DNA of 64,000 bases from Raphanus sativus (taxonomy: Eukaryota > Streptophyta > Magnoliopsida > Brassicales > Brassicaceae): NCBI RefSeq assembly GCF_000801105.2, contig NC_079514.1:10664001-10728000 (forward strand). The letters are read 5' to 3'. Below the pieces are notes generated by a model. That model was not told the origin of the DNA, searched no databases, and saw only the letters and a list, made by a program, of their open reading frames with translations. Of this stretch, positions 33,100 to 45,500 are shown one piece after another. The stretch's first letter is position 1; the number at the start of each line of letters is the position of its first letter. The translations under genes were made by a program, and so were the position numbers.

Positions 33100-35529
33100 T
33101 CAAAGGTTCGAGTTGTTTTCTTCTGCTTCATAGCCATGAGAAAACGAAGGCAGTGAAGAAGATTGATCAGGAACAAGCCCTCTAGAAATATGCATAGAAG
33201 GTTTAGGAGGGATTTCAAGAGCATCCAGACTTCCTTCTATCATCTCAACAACTCTGTTCATGGGTGGACGATCCATTGGGCATGGTTGAATACACCATAG
33301 ACTCACCAAAATCATCTTCCTTACAATCTCATTTTCCTCTGTAGTTATTTCATCCCCAAGTATCCACGTTTGCTGCCCATTTTCAAGATCCTCATATATC
33401 CAATCCGGAAAGTATGCTGAAGTTGCATTGGAATCTATGGTCGTGTCAACTATTTTTTTGCTTCTTGCCCCAAGCATCTCAAGGACTAGCATTCCATAGC
33501 TATACACATCAGACTTATGGGATACTCCACCGTACATTCTTGAGAATACCTCAGGTGCAATGTAACCTATCGTTCCTCTTGTGTCGATCAATGACACGAT
33601 GCTTTCTCTTGTTTCACATAGCTTAGCAAGACCAAAGTCGGAGACCTTAGGACAAAGATTGCCATCTAACAGAATATTTTGAGGTTTGATGTCGAAATGG
33701 ACAATCCTTGTTTTGCAGCCGTAGTGCAAGTACTCTAATCCCCGAGCAACGCCTAGGGCGATTCCATAGAGAGTTGTCACATCCAGAGTCAATGGCTTAT
33801 TCTCTCTAGAGATAAACCGATCCAAAGACCCATTCTCTAGAAACTCATACACAATCGCCCTTTTGGACCCTTCGTAGCAAAAACCAAGCAAAGAAACAAT
33901 GTTTACGTGGGACGTTTGGCTCATGCTCGCAACTTCGTTGATGAAATCTTCTCCATTTCCCATTGAGTCCTTTAAGACCTTAACTGCAACCTTACGACCA
34001 TTACAAAGGTTTCCACCATAAACAGTTCCAAACCCTCCTTTTCCAATGGTATGTGAAAATGATTTTGTAATCTTCTTCACTTCTGCATGAGTGTAGTGTT
34101 TAAGTAGTACCTTGAACATAGCGACGCTCTTGTTCTGTCTATTATTCATATTCTTCCTCTTTATCTGACGCACCAGAAAGATGAGGAAAACAATGGCAGA
34201 CACCGCTAAAGCTACAGAACCAGCAGCTATGAGTGTTATTGTAACAATCCGCTTCCGTCGACTTGTATTTGCAACATTAAGTTCTGCGATAGTGTCAAGA
34301 TTGTTCAACTTGAGAATCTCTAAACCATTCAAAATAGCATCATTAAATATTGAAGGAAATTTCTTGGGAGGGTGCAAGTCAAGTCGTAGATCAGGTCTCA
34401 GTCCATTTTCAGAACCCACATATACACTGAAGTCTAGATAAATCGGAGCGTGAGAAGCAGTACGGCTATGGGAAACTATACTCATTTCAAGCTTTGCAAT
34501 CTGATTCCCGATGAAGATGGTGAAGATACGTCGATCAGGTTCGTTCACTCCTTGTAGAGTGTCACAGAAATGAAGCCTGACGAGGTAGGTAAACCCGGCA
34601 TCAACTTTGAAGAGCCATGTCAAGTTGAAACGCAGGTTGAGTCGAAGGTTCTGACTGTTCCCCATTGTTCGATAGGTGTTGTACACATCTTCTGGAGCAA
34701 CGTACGCCGGAGTAGTGTCTGTGTAGTCTATCTTCACATCCGGTAATATCTGTTTGGTCGCTGAATTCTCACTGAGAAGAAAATCATCATCGGGAAGCCA
34801 CCGCCGGAACATTCCTGTGTCTTTAACGGCAGAAACCATATGTCCTCCCACGTTCAAGCGGTAAAGCGTCTCTAATGCTGTCGCTTCATCTACATTTTTA
34901 ATGTTGGAACTCACGTTTGTTATTTGGCCATCAAATCCCCCCTTTGTGTAAAACCCATCTGGCATGGAGACAATCTCCACACCATTAACGAAAGCTAAAG
35001 AATTTGAAGAGGGAATGAAGCTGAGGCTGAGAGTTTCAAAAACCGGAACGATAAACTCTTTGATCAGATATTTTGATTCCGGTTTGGAAGTCGTTACCGT
35101 TAGATAGGCGCTAAAGTTCTTCAAGATAGTGAAACCGTTGACTCTGACGGAGAAGTAGGAACCGTTGGCGTTGAAATCGGACCCGTACAGGGTCGGGTAA
35201 AAGTATAACCGGAGAAATTTCCAGCCGGGAGAGACAGTAAATTTGTAGGTGAAATTAGATCGGAAAATGCGAGCTTCCATGAACGGAACATGAGAACCTG
35301 CAAAGTAAGCTTTTGCAGCAAACGACTGGTTTCCTGTATTCCAGGACAAAATGTCCTCGTAGTACTCCTCATCCCACCAAGTTCGGTTGTCGGTGTCGTT
35401 GGTATTGGAGGTAGCACCACAGTTCAAGAGTAAGACATCGGTGGGTTCGTACGCCGCCGCCGTTGCACCTTCTATTCGGCAGGTGTCGGAAACAAAAACA
35501 GAGAAAACAAACAAAACGTAGAAGATCAT
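33100..35529 (-). CDS. Malectin-like receptor kinase with LRK10L/PR5K-type kinase, copy 1 (intact)
   Basis: Intronless, 809 residues. A signal peptide ([15 protein letters not shown]) is followed by a malectin-like ectodomain at about 30-410 with many N-glycosylation sites, as in CrRLK1L/FERONIA relatives ([50 protein letters not shown]). A single membrane helix lies at about 428-455. The kinase domain (about 490-770) has [51 protein letters not shown] and [17 protein letters not shown] for HRD makes it non-RD, as in the LRK10L/PR5K group. The same pairing is recalled for Arabidopsis At5g39020/At5g39030 (MEDOS group). Ligand unknown. It is transcribed leftward, as are copies 2 and 3. Confidence 0.92.
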   Translation of the reverse strand: MIFYVLFVFSVFVSDTCRIEGATAAAYEPTDVLLLNCGATSNTNDTDNRTWWDEEYYEDILSWNTGNQSFAAKAYFAGSHVPFMEARIFRSNFTYKFTVSPGWKFLRLYFYPTLYGSDFNANGSYFSVRVNGFTILKNFSAYLTVTTSKPESKYLIKEFIVPVFETLSLSFIPSSNSLAFVNGVEIVSMPDGFYTKGGFDGQITNVSSNIKNVDEATALETLYRLNVGGHMVSAVKDTGMFRRWLPDDDFLLSENSATKQILPDVKIDYTDTTPAYVAPEDVYNTYRTMGNSQNLRLNLRFNLTWLFKVDAGFTYLVRLHFCDTLQGVNEPDRRIFTIFIGNQIAKLEMSIVSHSRTASHAPIYLDFSVYVGSENGLRPDLRLDLHPPKKFPSIFNDAILNGLEILKLNNLDTIAELNVANTSRRKRIVTITLIAAGSVALAVSAIVFLIFLVRQIKRKNMNNRQNKSVAMFKVLLKHYTHAEVKKITKSFSHTIGKGGFGTVYGGNLCNGRKVAVKVLKDSMGNGEDFINEVASMSQTSHVNIVSLLGFCYEGSKRAIVYEFLENGSLDRFISRENKPLTLDVTTLYGIALGVARGLEYLHYGCKTRIVHFDIKPQNILLDGNLCPKVSDFGLAKLCETRESIVSLIDTRGTIGYIAPEVFSRMYGGVSHKSDVYSYGMLVLEMLGARSKKIVDTTIDSNATSAYFPDWIYEDLENGQQTWILGDEITTEENEIVRKMILVSLWCIQPCPMDRPPMNRVVEMIEGSLDALEIPPKPSMHISRGLVPDQSSSLPSFSHGYEAEENNSNL

Positions 35530-37275
35530 GGAACTTTTTTTTTTGATAAAAGTATTTTAGAGGAAAGAAGAAAATGCTGAGAGATGAGCTAATAATTTCA
35601 AGCAATACAGTATATCCGATGAGTGACTCTCAGACATGTACAATGATATTCACATATTCCTAATTATTAACTCATTAAGATCATAAGTTTGTTTGGTTTA
35701 GATCAATCCATTAATTTAAACTCATTTTTACACCTCTACCTTATGGTGTTGAAAGAAGAAGAAAAAAGGTGTGAATTACATGAAAGACTTGGGGTGAAGA
35801 CTTTGAGGACTTCAGGATGACTTTACATTTCTCTAAAGTCTCCAAAGTCACTTTTCAGTTTTTTTTCTTTTTTTCCTCTTGAACTGTCGTTTTTCTCTAA
35901 AGCCTCAATTCCTTGCTTTTACTCTTCTCTCATATGTAAGAGCATTTTTATTGGTGTATTTCAACACATTTTAGGATAATATAATAAAATGAAAAAATTA
36001 AAATAGTGATTAGAGATGTGTATCTCAAGGTCTTCCACAAGAAGTGTTTTGATGAGATTATTAGGGTGACATGGCACTAAATTTCATTTTTTACTTTATT
36101 TTATTAACTTTTCACATTTAAAATCCATTATTTTCTAGTTTTGAAATGATTATTATTCTTTTTTTCTCCCCCCAAACTGTTTCAAACTTATTTTTCTTAT
36201 ACTAAATTAATTGTATTAAATAAAACTCTGACAAATTAATGTATAATATTTTTTTTGTTCTTTTGAAATCCATTTTATAATGCTTTATCAATAAAGAAAA
36301 GTTTACTTGTTTAATATTTATATTTTTAAAAGTAAATTTACATCTTTTTTACTAAATATAATTTTTTTTATTTGTGATATAATCCTAGGTCCTATGTGTT
36401 TTTAATAGTAGTTAATTTTGGGTAAATATTCCTACAGTTTTTAACGCCAAAGTTCTTAAAACCATATTTTTTACAGCAAAAAATATAATGCGAAAGTCTA
36501 GAGCGAAAGTCCGTAACAATCGGACTCTTAAATAATTAAATTTAATATGCGTCTTCCACACTGTTGGAAAACGAGTGAAAGTTGAAAATACTCTTGTATA
36601 TTAATCGAGAAATCAGTCAAATAACTTTTGTTTATATATTGTTCATAGGTGAAATTTTAAAAATTATTATAAATTGATTGATTGATTATTTTTATTAAAT
36701 ATTAACTATTTATTTTAGTCATATCTAAAAACAAAAGAAATTGTAGAACTCATTAATAAAAATTACCAAATAATATATGTAATATTACAAATAATATATG
36801 TGATACTAGGTGATTCATCCGTCCTAATACTCATGCATGAATATTTACGAAGAAACTAAATTATTATAATTTGGGTTATATTTTTTATATTTTGTTTGTA
36901 TATTTTTATTACAGTTCCTATTTATGAATTGTTTAGCTGTAGTGTTTTAATATTTTTTGCGAAACATTAAACTTGGCTGTGATATTTATTTCTAGAATTC
37001 TAATGTTGTTTAAATTTGGTATAGTTAATTAATGCTGTTAATTATGATTGTAATATCATTTTTTGATTATTTTGATTAATTATTTGGTTTTTCAATGATT
37101 TTGTTAAAATCAACTAATTATTTAAAAGTTCATAAAGTAGAGAAATCCAGCAATTGAGGAAACCAATTATGGTAAAGTATATTACCAGTCAACAAAAAAG
37201 GTTTATGGAACTTGATAAAATCATGATTCTGGAGGTTCCACTACCATAAACTCTTCTAGAAATCATATCTCTGCA
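35530..37275. other. Spacer between receptor-kinase copies 1 and 2
   Basis: AT-rich. The upstream flank of copy 1 at about 36545-36800 (TCTTCCACACTGTTGGAAAA, TTTTGTTTATATATTGTTCAT) recurs upstream of copy 2 at 40119-40360, and its first part again near 48490. The downstream flank of copy 2 (36955-37275) matches that of copy 1. No gene seen. Confidence 0.6.
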
Positions 37276-39710
37276 CTAAATATTGGCAGAATCAAAGGCT
37301 TGAGTTTTTTGTTCATCTTCATAGCCATGAGAAAATGAAGGAAGTGAAGAAGATTGATCAGGAACCAGCCCTCTGGAAATATGCATAGAAGGTTTAGGGG
37401 GGATCTCAAGAGCATCCAGACTTCCTTCTATCATCTCAACAACTCTGTTCATGGGTGGACGATCCATTGGGCATGGTTGAATACACCATAGACTCACCAA
37501 AATCATCTTTCTAACAATCTCATTTTCCTCTGTAGTTATTTCATCCCCAAGTATCCACGTTTGCTGCCCATTTTCAAGATCCTCATAGATCCAATCCGGA
37601 AAGTATGCTGAAGCTGCATTGGAATCTGTGGTCGTGTCAACTATTTTTTTGCTTCTTGCCCCAAGCATCTCAAGGACTAGCATTCCGTAGCTATACACAT
37701 CAGACTTATGGGATACTCCACCGTACATTCTTGAGAATACCTCAGGTGCAATGTAACCTATCGTTCCTCTTGTGTCGATCAATGACACGATGCTTTCTCT
37801 TGTTTCACATAGCTTAGCGAGACCAGAGTCGGAGACCTTAGGACAAAGATTGCCATCTAACAGAATATTTTGAGGTTTGATGTCGAAATGGACAATCCTT
37901 GTTTTGCAGCCGTAGTGCAAGTACTCCAATCCCCGAGCAACGCCTAGGGCGATTCCATAGAGAGTTGTCACATCCAGAGTCGATGGCTTATTCTCTCTAG
38001 AGATAAACTGATCCAAAGACCCATTCTCTAGAAACTCATACACAATCGCCCTTTTGGACCCTTCGTAGCAAAAACCAAGCAAAGAAACAATGTTTACGTG
38101 GGACGTTTGGCTCATGCTCGCAACTTCGTTGATGAAATCTTCTCCGTTTCCCATTGAATCCTTTAAAACCTTAACTGCAACCTTACGACCATTACAAAGG
38201 TTTCCACCATAAACAGTTCCAAACCCTCCTTTTCCAATGGTATGTGAAAATGATTTTGTAATCTTCTTCACTTCTGCATAAGTATAGTGTTTAAGTAGTA
38301 CCTTGAACATCGCAACGCTGTTGTTCTGTCTATTCTTCTTCTTCTTCCTCTTTATCTGACGCACCAGAAAGATGAGGAAAACAATGATAGACGCCACTAA
38401 AACTACAGAACCAACAGTTATGAGTGTTATTGTAACAATCCGCTTCCGTCGAGTTGTATTTGCAACATCTGATTGTCAAGATTGTTCAACCTGAGAATCT
38501 CTAAACCATTCAAAATAACATCACCAAATTCTGGAGGAAATTTCTTGGGAGGATGCAAGTCAAGTCGTAGATCAGGTCTCAGCCCATTTTCAGAACCCAC
38601 ATATACGCTGAAGTCCAGATAAATAGGAACCGGAGAATCTCCGTCGTAGAAAATTACATTCATATCAAACATTGCAATTTGATTTCCGATGAAGATGGTG
38701 AAGTTACTTTGTTTAGCTTCGGCTACTTCCCGTAGAATCTCACAGAAATGAAGCCTGAAGAGGTAGGTAAACTCGGCATCAACTTTGAAGAGCCATGTCA
38801 AGTTGAGTTGAGGGTTCTGAGTACTGCTCCCCATTGTTCGATAGGTCTTGTACACATCTTTTGGCGCAACGTACGCCGGAGTTTCCGGTGTGTACTCAAT
38901 CTTCACATCCGGTAATTTCTGTTTGGTCGCTGAGTTCTTACTGATAAGAAAATCATCATCGGGAAGCCACCGCCTGAACATTCCTGTGTCGTTTACTTCA
39001 GAAACCATATCTCCTCCCACGTTCAAGCGGTAAAGGGTCTCTAACGCTGTCTTTTCATCTAGAGTATAAACAGTGGAGGAACTCATGTTTGTTATTCCGC
39101 CATCATGTCCTCCCTTTGTGTAAAACCGATCTGGTATGGAGAGAATCTCCACACCGTTAACAAAAGCTAAAGAATTTGGAGAGGGGGTGAAGCTGAGGCT
39201 GAGAAATTCAAAAACCGGAACAATAAACTCTTTTATCAGATATTTTGATTCCGGTTTGGAAGTCGTTACCGTTAGATAGGCGCTAAAGTTCTTCAAGATA
39301 GTGAAACCGTTGACTCTGACGGAGAAGTAGGAACCGTTGGCGTCGAAATAGGATCCGTACCGGGTCAGGTAAAAGTATAACCGGAGAAATTTCCGGCCGG
39401 GAGAGACCGGAAACTTGTAGGTGAAATTTGATCGGAAAATGCGAGCTTCCATGAACGGAACATGAGAAGCCTCAACGTCTTGGTATGAAGCTTTTGCAGC
39501 AAACGTCTGGTTTTCTGAATACCACGGCAAAGGGTCCCTGTAGTTGTACTCGTCCAACCAAGTTCGGTTGTTGGTGTCGTTGGTAATGTAGATAGTACCA
39601 CAGTTGATGAGTAAGACCTCGGTGGGTTTGTACGCCGCCGCCGTTGCACCTTCTCCAGGCCAGGTGGCGGAAACAAAAAGAGAGAAAACAAACAAAAAGT
39701 AGAAGATCAT
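37276..39710 (-). pseudogene. Malectin-like receptor kinase copy 2, split by a 10-nt deletion
   Basis: Very similar to copy 1 over its whole length but broken into two open frames. The first (39710-38427, 427 residues) holds signal peptide and malectin-like ectodomain and stops just before the membrane helix. The second (38397-37276, 373 residues) is in another frame and holds the membrane helix and kinase. Against copy 1, ten bases are missing at about 38467-38474 (GCAACATCTGATTGTCAAG here, ten longer in copy 1). The kinase also reads [10 protein letters not shown], so DFG has become DSG and metal binding is doubtful. [11 protein letters not shown] and the Lys are kept. It may be dead, or may yield a secreted ectodomain fragment. 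Confidence 0.85.
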
Positions 39711-39911
39711 CGATTTCTTTTGATAAAAAAAGTTTAAGGGGAAAGAAGAAAATGAGATGAGCCAATAATTTCAAACCATATATCTGATGAGTAACTCTCA
39801 GACCATGTACAATGGTAGTTGAATATTCAAATGTTGACGGTTTGCATTTGCACAGATGGTGTTGAAAGAAGAATAAAAGAAGGCGTCAATTAATTTGAGT
39901 TGTATCTATTC

Positions 39912-40083
39912 TTTTTTTCTTTTTTCGAAACTCATTCATTCATTAGAAACGGGGGTGGGTTAGCTGGAAGCATTGACAGCTTCATCAACTACCAGAGTTG
40001 CAGGCACAGTTAAGGCCTCTTTTGCCAACCTATTGGCTTTTACATTCTTCTCCCGAGGGATCCAAGCAAAAGACACATACTAA
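39912..40083 (-). mobile_element. 5'-truncated LINE fragment (RNase H end)
   Basis: The minus strand encodes VFAWIPREKNVKANRLAKEA, then about 17 more residues to a stop. This is the C-terminal end of the RNase H (RVT_3) domain of plant LINEs. A short 3' tail and an A-rich end follow (T-rich on the plus strand at 39911-39925). It is inserted in the upstream flank of receptor-kinase copy 2. Confidence 0.75.
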
Positions 40084-41810
40084 TTGTGCTATACACATCA
40101 GACATCTCAATTTATATGTGTCTTCCACACTGTTGGAAAAAGAGTTTGTATACTAATTGAAAGCTAGTCAAGTAACTTTTGTTTATATATTGTTCATAGG
40201 TGAAGTTTTAATAAATTATTATAAATTGATTGAATGATTACTTTTATTAATTATTTATTTTAGTCATATCTAAAAAATAAAAGAAAATTTAGAACTCATT
40301 AATAAAAGTTACCAAATAAGATATGTAATATTACAAATAATAATTTATGGTAATTAATTGTAGAATCATATAAGAATATATGATATTTTATCAATTATTT
40401 ATATATAATTATATACTAATATATTTTTTATACAAATAAATATAATGGATGTATTTTATATATATATATATATATATATTGGAACACTTATGTACATTTT
40501 ATATAAAAATTATATATCTTTTTAAGGCATTATTAGAACTTTTTATGTTTTCAAAGCCAACATATGGTTCATAAATCATTTATATATATTTTGAAATTAT
40601 TTAAAACATTTTTTATTTTAGCTTACGAAATCATTTTATTAGAGTTCATGTATTATTTATAAGACTTTTTAAATCGCTTATAAAGGTTCGTAAATTCATT
40701 TATAATACTTATAAAATGTTATGAAATCATTTTTTAAATTACTTTAATACATCCAATTTTAATTAAATCTGATTAACTAATTATATATCAGAAAATAATA
40801 TCTATATAATTTAATATGATATCATTATTTTAGACATATATATGTAATATTAATCTGATATTCAATACATTTATTCAAAGTAACATGTTTTTATTTGTAT
40901 GATTTTTTAAAAACTTTATTATCATATGTTGTAAAAACAAATTGTACCGTTTAAATACATATCATTACTAATTTTATTTTAAATCTATTTTAAGTTATAT
41001 TTTCCATATTCGATCTTATCAATTTAAAAACCTAACATTTATGTTGATATTCTTTAGTCAATTTATCTTTATGTTGAAAAAAACCCCAAAACTAACTAAT
41101 TCATATTTATTGTAATACATAAAGCAGTGTATTTTAAAAAACAAATGAAAATTAAGTACATAAAATAAAATAACCAAAAATACAACAAGCAAATTTTATT
41201 ATTCTTCACTCGTGTTCTTAAGTCTTCTTTCTCTTTTTCTATTTTAAAATAAGCTTGTCAATTTTATTATAATCAGAACTATGTAAATGATATGAGTGGC
41301 GTATTAACTCTAGTCTTGCATTAATATAATGTTTCCCATTTTTAGTTTTATATTATAATGAACTTTTTATTAATCAATATTCTTTTAAACCACTTATAAC
41401 ATAATTTTATCATAATTAAAGCTATATGAATTATATTAGTAAAGTATTAATTTTAGTCTCATATTAGCACAATGTTTTTGTTTTCAAATTGTATATTATA
41501 CCACTGTTTCATTTATTAATATTATTTTAAACGACTTACCATATAAATTTATGTTTTGATATACAAATACTTTAATCATCTCTAAAAGTAATAACTCAGC
41601 TATCCTATCAACATTTGTCATGAAAAATGACTGAAATTTTATAAAATTGTATATTTGATAGTTTTGCTTTCACTGGACATATATTTAGAAAGATATATAA
41701 TGTGTAAGAAATATTATTAGGTTTAAGTTAATTAGTTTTCTGCAACATTAGATTTATTGTATCCATTTTTAATAAAATAATTAATAAAATATGTTTAAAA
41801 TCGCTTAATC
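40084..41810. other. AT-rich spacer between receptor-kinase copies 2 and 3
   Basis: The first ~280 bp is the duplicated flank described for copy 1. The rest is very AT-rich with (TA)n near 40457-40480 and no recognisable gene. Confidence 0.55.
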
Positions 41811-42022
41811 ACCTATAGTTCCTCTTGTGTCGATCAATTACACGATGCTTTCTCTTGTTTCACATAGCTTAGCAAGACCAAAGTCCGAGACTTTGGACAA
41901 AGCTTTCCATCTAACAGAATATTCTGAGGTTTGATGTCGAAATGGACAATCCTTGTTTTGCAGCCGTAGTGCAAGTACTCTAATCCTCGAGCAACACCTA
42001 GGGAGATTCCATAGAGCGTTTT

Positions 42023-42388
42023 TAAACATTTTTGGGTTTTATAGAATGATTCAGATTAATCTGAGTATTTTGTATGAGATTGAAGTGATTAAGAGATTAG
42101 AGAGAATAAGAACAAGAGAGACTAGAGAGAAACTCAAAACTCCATTAAAAATATTACAATGAAAGTTTACAAGTTTTAAAGAGATTACAAGACTGTCTAG
42201 GTTTAATGTATCTAAACCTTATCATGTTTCTTCTTTTCTGGGCGAGTACTGTAGCTACAGTCTCAAGTATGGTGTATAACCTCTCAAGTCTGGTGACTAA
42301 CTTCTCAAGTCTAGCAATCATTTATAAAGTCTTATAAATCCTTATAACCCTCTAGCTTAATTCTCAAGTCTGGCACCTCATTTCAACA
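42023..42388 (-). repeat. 3' LTR of the copia element
   Basis: Plus-strand ends are TAAACATTTTTGGG and CATTTCAACA. Read in element sense it begins TGTTGAAATG and ends TGTTTA. It matches the other LTR over its full length. Confidence 0.93.
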
Positions 42389-42397
42389 TTCCCCCTC
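42389..42397 (-). other. Polypurine tract of the copia element
   Basis: GAGGGGGAA on the minus strand lies immediately inside the 3' LTR, where plus-strand DNA synthesis is primed. Confidence 0.85.
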
Positions 42398-42529
42398 AAA
42401 CTTAACCATGTGAAACAAGTCAAGTTTGAAAAGTCATGAAGACCTCCCTCATTAAAAACCTCACCAAGAAAACCCATTGGGACAAAACTTGATGAGGGAA
42501 AAAGAGTGGAGACTTCATGATCAAGAGGA

Positions 42530-45500
42530 TCAGCTCCTAGGAGTAAGGTCAATGAGTCCAAGCCTAGAGAGTATGGACTCCATTGTCTTCAATCTCGCTG
42601 CTTTAGTAAACACATCTGCTAATTGATCCTCACTCCTTGTATAACATGGCAGTATCACTCCTAGGATAATCATCTGCCTCACCTTGTGGCAATCTACTTC
42701 AATGTGCTTTGTTCTCTCATGAAACACTGAGTTGGAGGCAATATGAATTGCTGCCTGATTGTCACAGTGCATTGTCATAGGAGTGGTCTGCTCAATCTCC
42801 ATATGCTTCAAGATATCCTTGATCCATACCAACTCGTTTGTCAGCTTCAACATGGCCATGTACTCAGCCTCAACACTTGAACAGGAAATCACTTTCTGCT
42901 TCTTACTCTTCCATGTAACCAGGTTCCCTCCAATGAAAGTGCAATACCCTGTGGTAGACCTTCTGTCTACTCTATCTCCTGCCCAATCTGCATCACAATA
43001 CCCAACCACTTCTGTATTGCCATTGCAACCCATCCAAACTCCTTGTCCAGATGTGCCACTCAAATACCTCAGTATTCTATCAACCATCTTCCAGTGATGG
43101 TTCTTTGGCGTCTGCATGTACTGACTCACTTGGTTCACAGCAAAACATATATCTGGTCTTGTGATGGTCAAGTAGATCAACTTACCCACCATCCTTCTAT
43201 ACAGCTTAGGATCCTCAAACAACTTGTTCTCTTCAATCTCCCCCTCACGCAGGATCTTATATCCCTCCTCAAGAGGTGTCTTGGCAATCTTTCCTCCAAG
43301 CACATCAGTCTCCTTTAGCATATCCATAGTATACTTCCTTTGAGACATAAACAAGCCCTCCTTGGATCTGCATATCTCAATCCCCAAGAAATACTTCATC
43401 TCTCCCAAGTCTTTGATGTCAAACACAGACTTGAGAAAGTATTTTGTGGCTTGGATCCCAGCTTTATCACTCCCTGTGATAATCAGATCGTCTACATACA
43501 CCAAGATAACAATGATCCCTGATGGTCATGTCAGAGTGAAGAGGGTGTGATCTAGTTCAGACTTCCTGAACCCTCTCCCATTAAGAGTTGTACTTAGCTT
43601 GCTGTACCAAGCTCTAGGAGATTGCTTCAGCCCATATATCGCTTTCTACAATCTCAAAACATTTCCTGGCTTTACTAGATGTTCAAGACCAGGAGGTGGA
43701 AGCATGTATACCTCATCTTTTAGCTCACCTTGTAGAAAAGCATTCTTTACATCCATTTGCCACAAATCCCACTCTAGGTTTGTTGCAATGGATAACACAA
43801 TTCAAACTGTATGCAGCTTGGCAACTGGCGCAAAGGTGTCAATATAATCCTCTCCATATGTCTGAGTGAACCCTCTTGCCACCAATCTGGTCTTCCTCCT
43901 ATCTATCTTTCCATTTGGCAAGTACTTGATAGTAAAGATCCATCTGCTGGACACTGCTCTCTTTCCCTTTGGTAGCTCACTCTCATACCATGTATCATTT
44001 CTGATCATAGCATTAGATTCATCGGCTACAGAATCTCTCTATTCTTGTATCTCCATAGCTTCTTCATAGAACCTTGGCACAGCTCTCATCTAAACTAATC
44101 ATGAATGCGTAATGCTCTTCAGGGAACTCAGCAAAGGAACACACGGCTTGAGAAGGATGCTCCACAATCTGGGCATTGTAGTACACTTTCGTGTTTACCC
44201 ACTTGGAAGGATACCTTTGCCTTGTGCTCCTTCTTAAGACTGGCGCTTGAACCTCTTGAGCTGGTTCCGGTTGCACCTCCTCTTGTTCTTCTTCTCCTTG
44301 AGTCTGAACTTCTCCTTCAGGTTCATGACTCTCTTCTCCTACTCCATCTTGATCATGTTTACCTGATCCTTGATCTCCTTGACCTCCAGCTTCAGGTTCA
44401 TGTTCATTACCCCCCTCATGATCAAGATGAGTTGGTTCTTCAGCTCCATATTGTTCTTGCACTCCAGGTTCAGTTCCATTCCCCCTCTCATGGTCAAGAG
44501 GGATTTCTCTGCTAGCTTCTTCAGCTTGATCAGTAGGTGTTCTTCTTGGCACCTGATCTTGAGACATGTTTATCCCAAGTTTTTCCATCAAAATCTTCAG
44601 AGTGTTTGCCCTTCCTGGTGATGCTTGAGACTGATCCTCCAAGTCTTCCCACTTTTCTTTCTCATAATACCCTGTAGACTCCACAAACTTCACTTCTCTT
44701 GATACCAGCACCCTCCTTGTGTCTGGATCATAACACTTGTAACCCTTCTGGGTTATAGAGTATCCAATAAACATGGCTTTAGTACTCTTCTCCTCCAGCT
44801 TATTTCTCCGCTCTCCTGGAACCCAGACATAGCACACACACCCAAAGACTCTTAGATGATCAATACTTGGCTTGTTCTTGTTCAACACTTCAAATGGAGA
44901 AAGATCCTTCAAGATCTGAGTTGGTACTCGGTTGATGAGATAGCAGGCAGTCTGAACAGCATCACTCCAGAAGCGTTTTGGGACTTTAGCATGGAACATC
45001 ATAGATCTTGCTACCTTCATCAAGTGCCTATTCTTCCTCTCAGCTACCCCATTCTTCTGTGGTGTGTAAGGACAGCTTGTCTGTTGCACAATCCCATGCT
45101 TTGCTAGATGACTCTTAAAGGCATTACTTGTGTACTCTCCTCTATTATCAGATCTTAGAACCTTCATAGTAGCATTGTATTGATTAGCAACATATGCTTG
45201 GAAGTTTATAAAGGCATCTAGAACTCTATCTTTAGAAGGAAGCATTGTGACCCAAGTATATTTAGATTTCTCATCAATAAACGTCACAAAATACTTCTGA
45301 CTATCTCTAGACATGCAGGGAGCTGTCCATACATCTGAATGAACCAGGTCAAAGCAATGCTCATATATTGTCTCAGATCTAGAAAATATAGTTCTACAAT
45401 GCTTTCCTAAGATGCAAGCCTCACACTCGAAGTGATTGAATGACAATTTAGGTAAAATCAGTTCAATTGCACGAGCATGAGGATGTCCCAATCTAGCATG

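Noticed and set aside
44105..44515. Plus-strand frames in the copia element
   Set aside because: Antisense to the integrase C-terminal linker; no recognisable protein.
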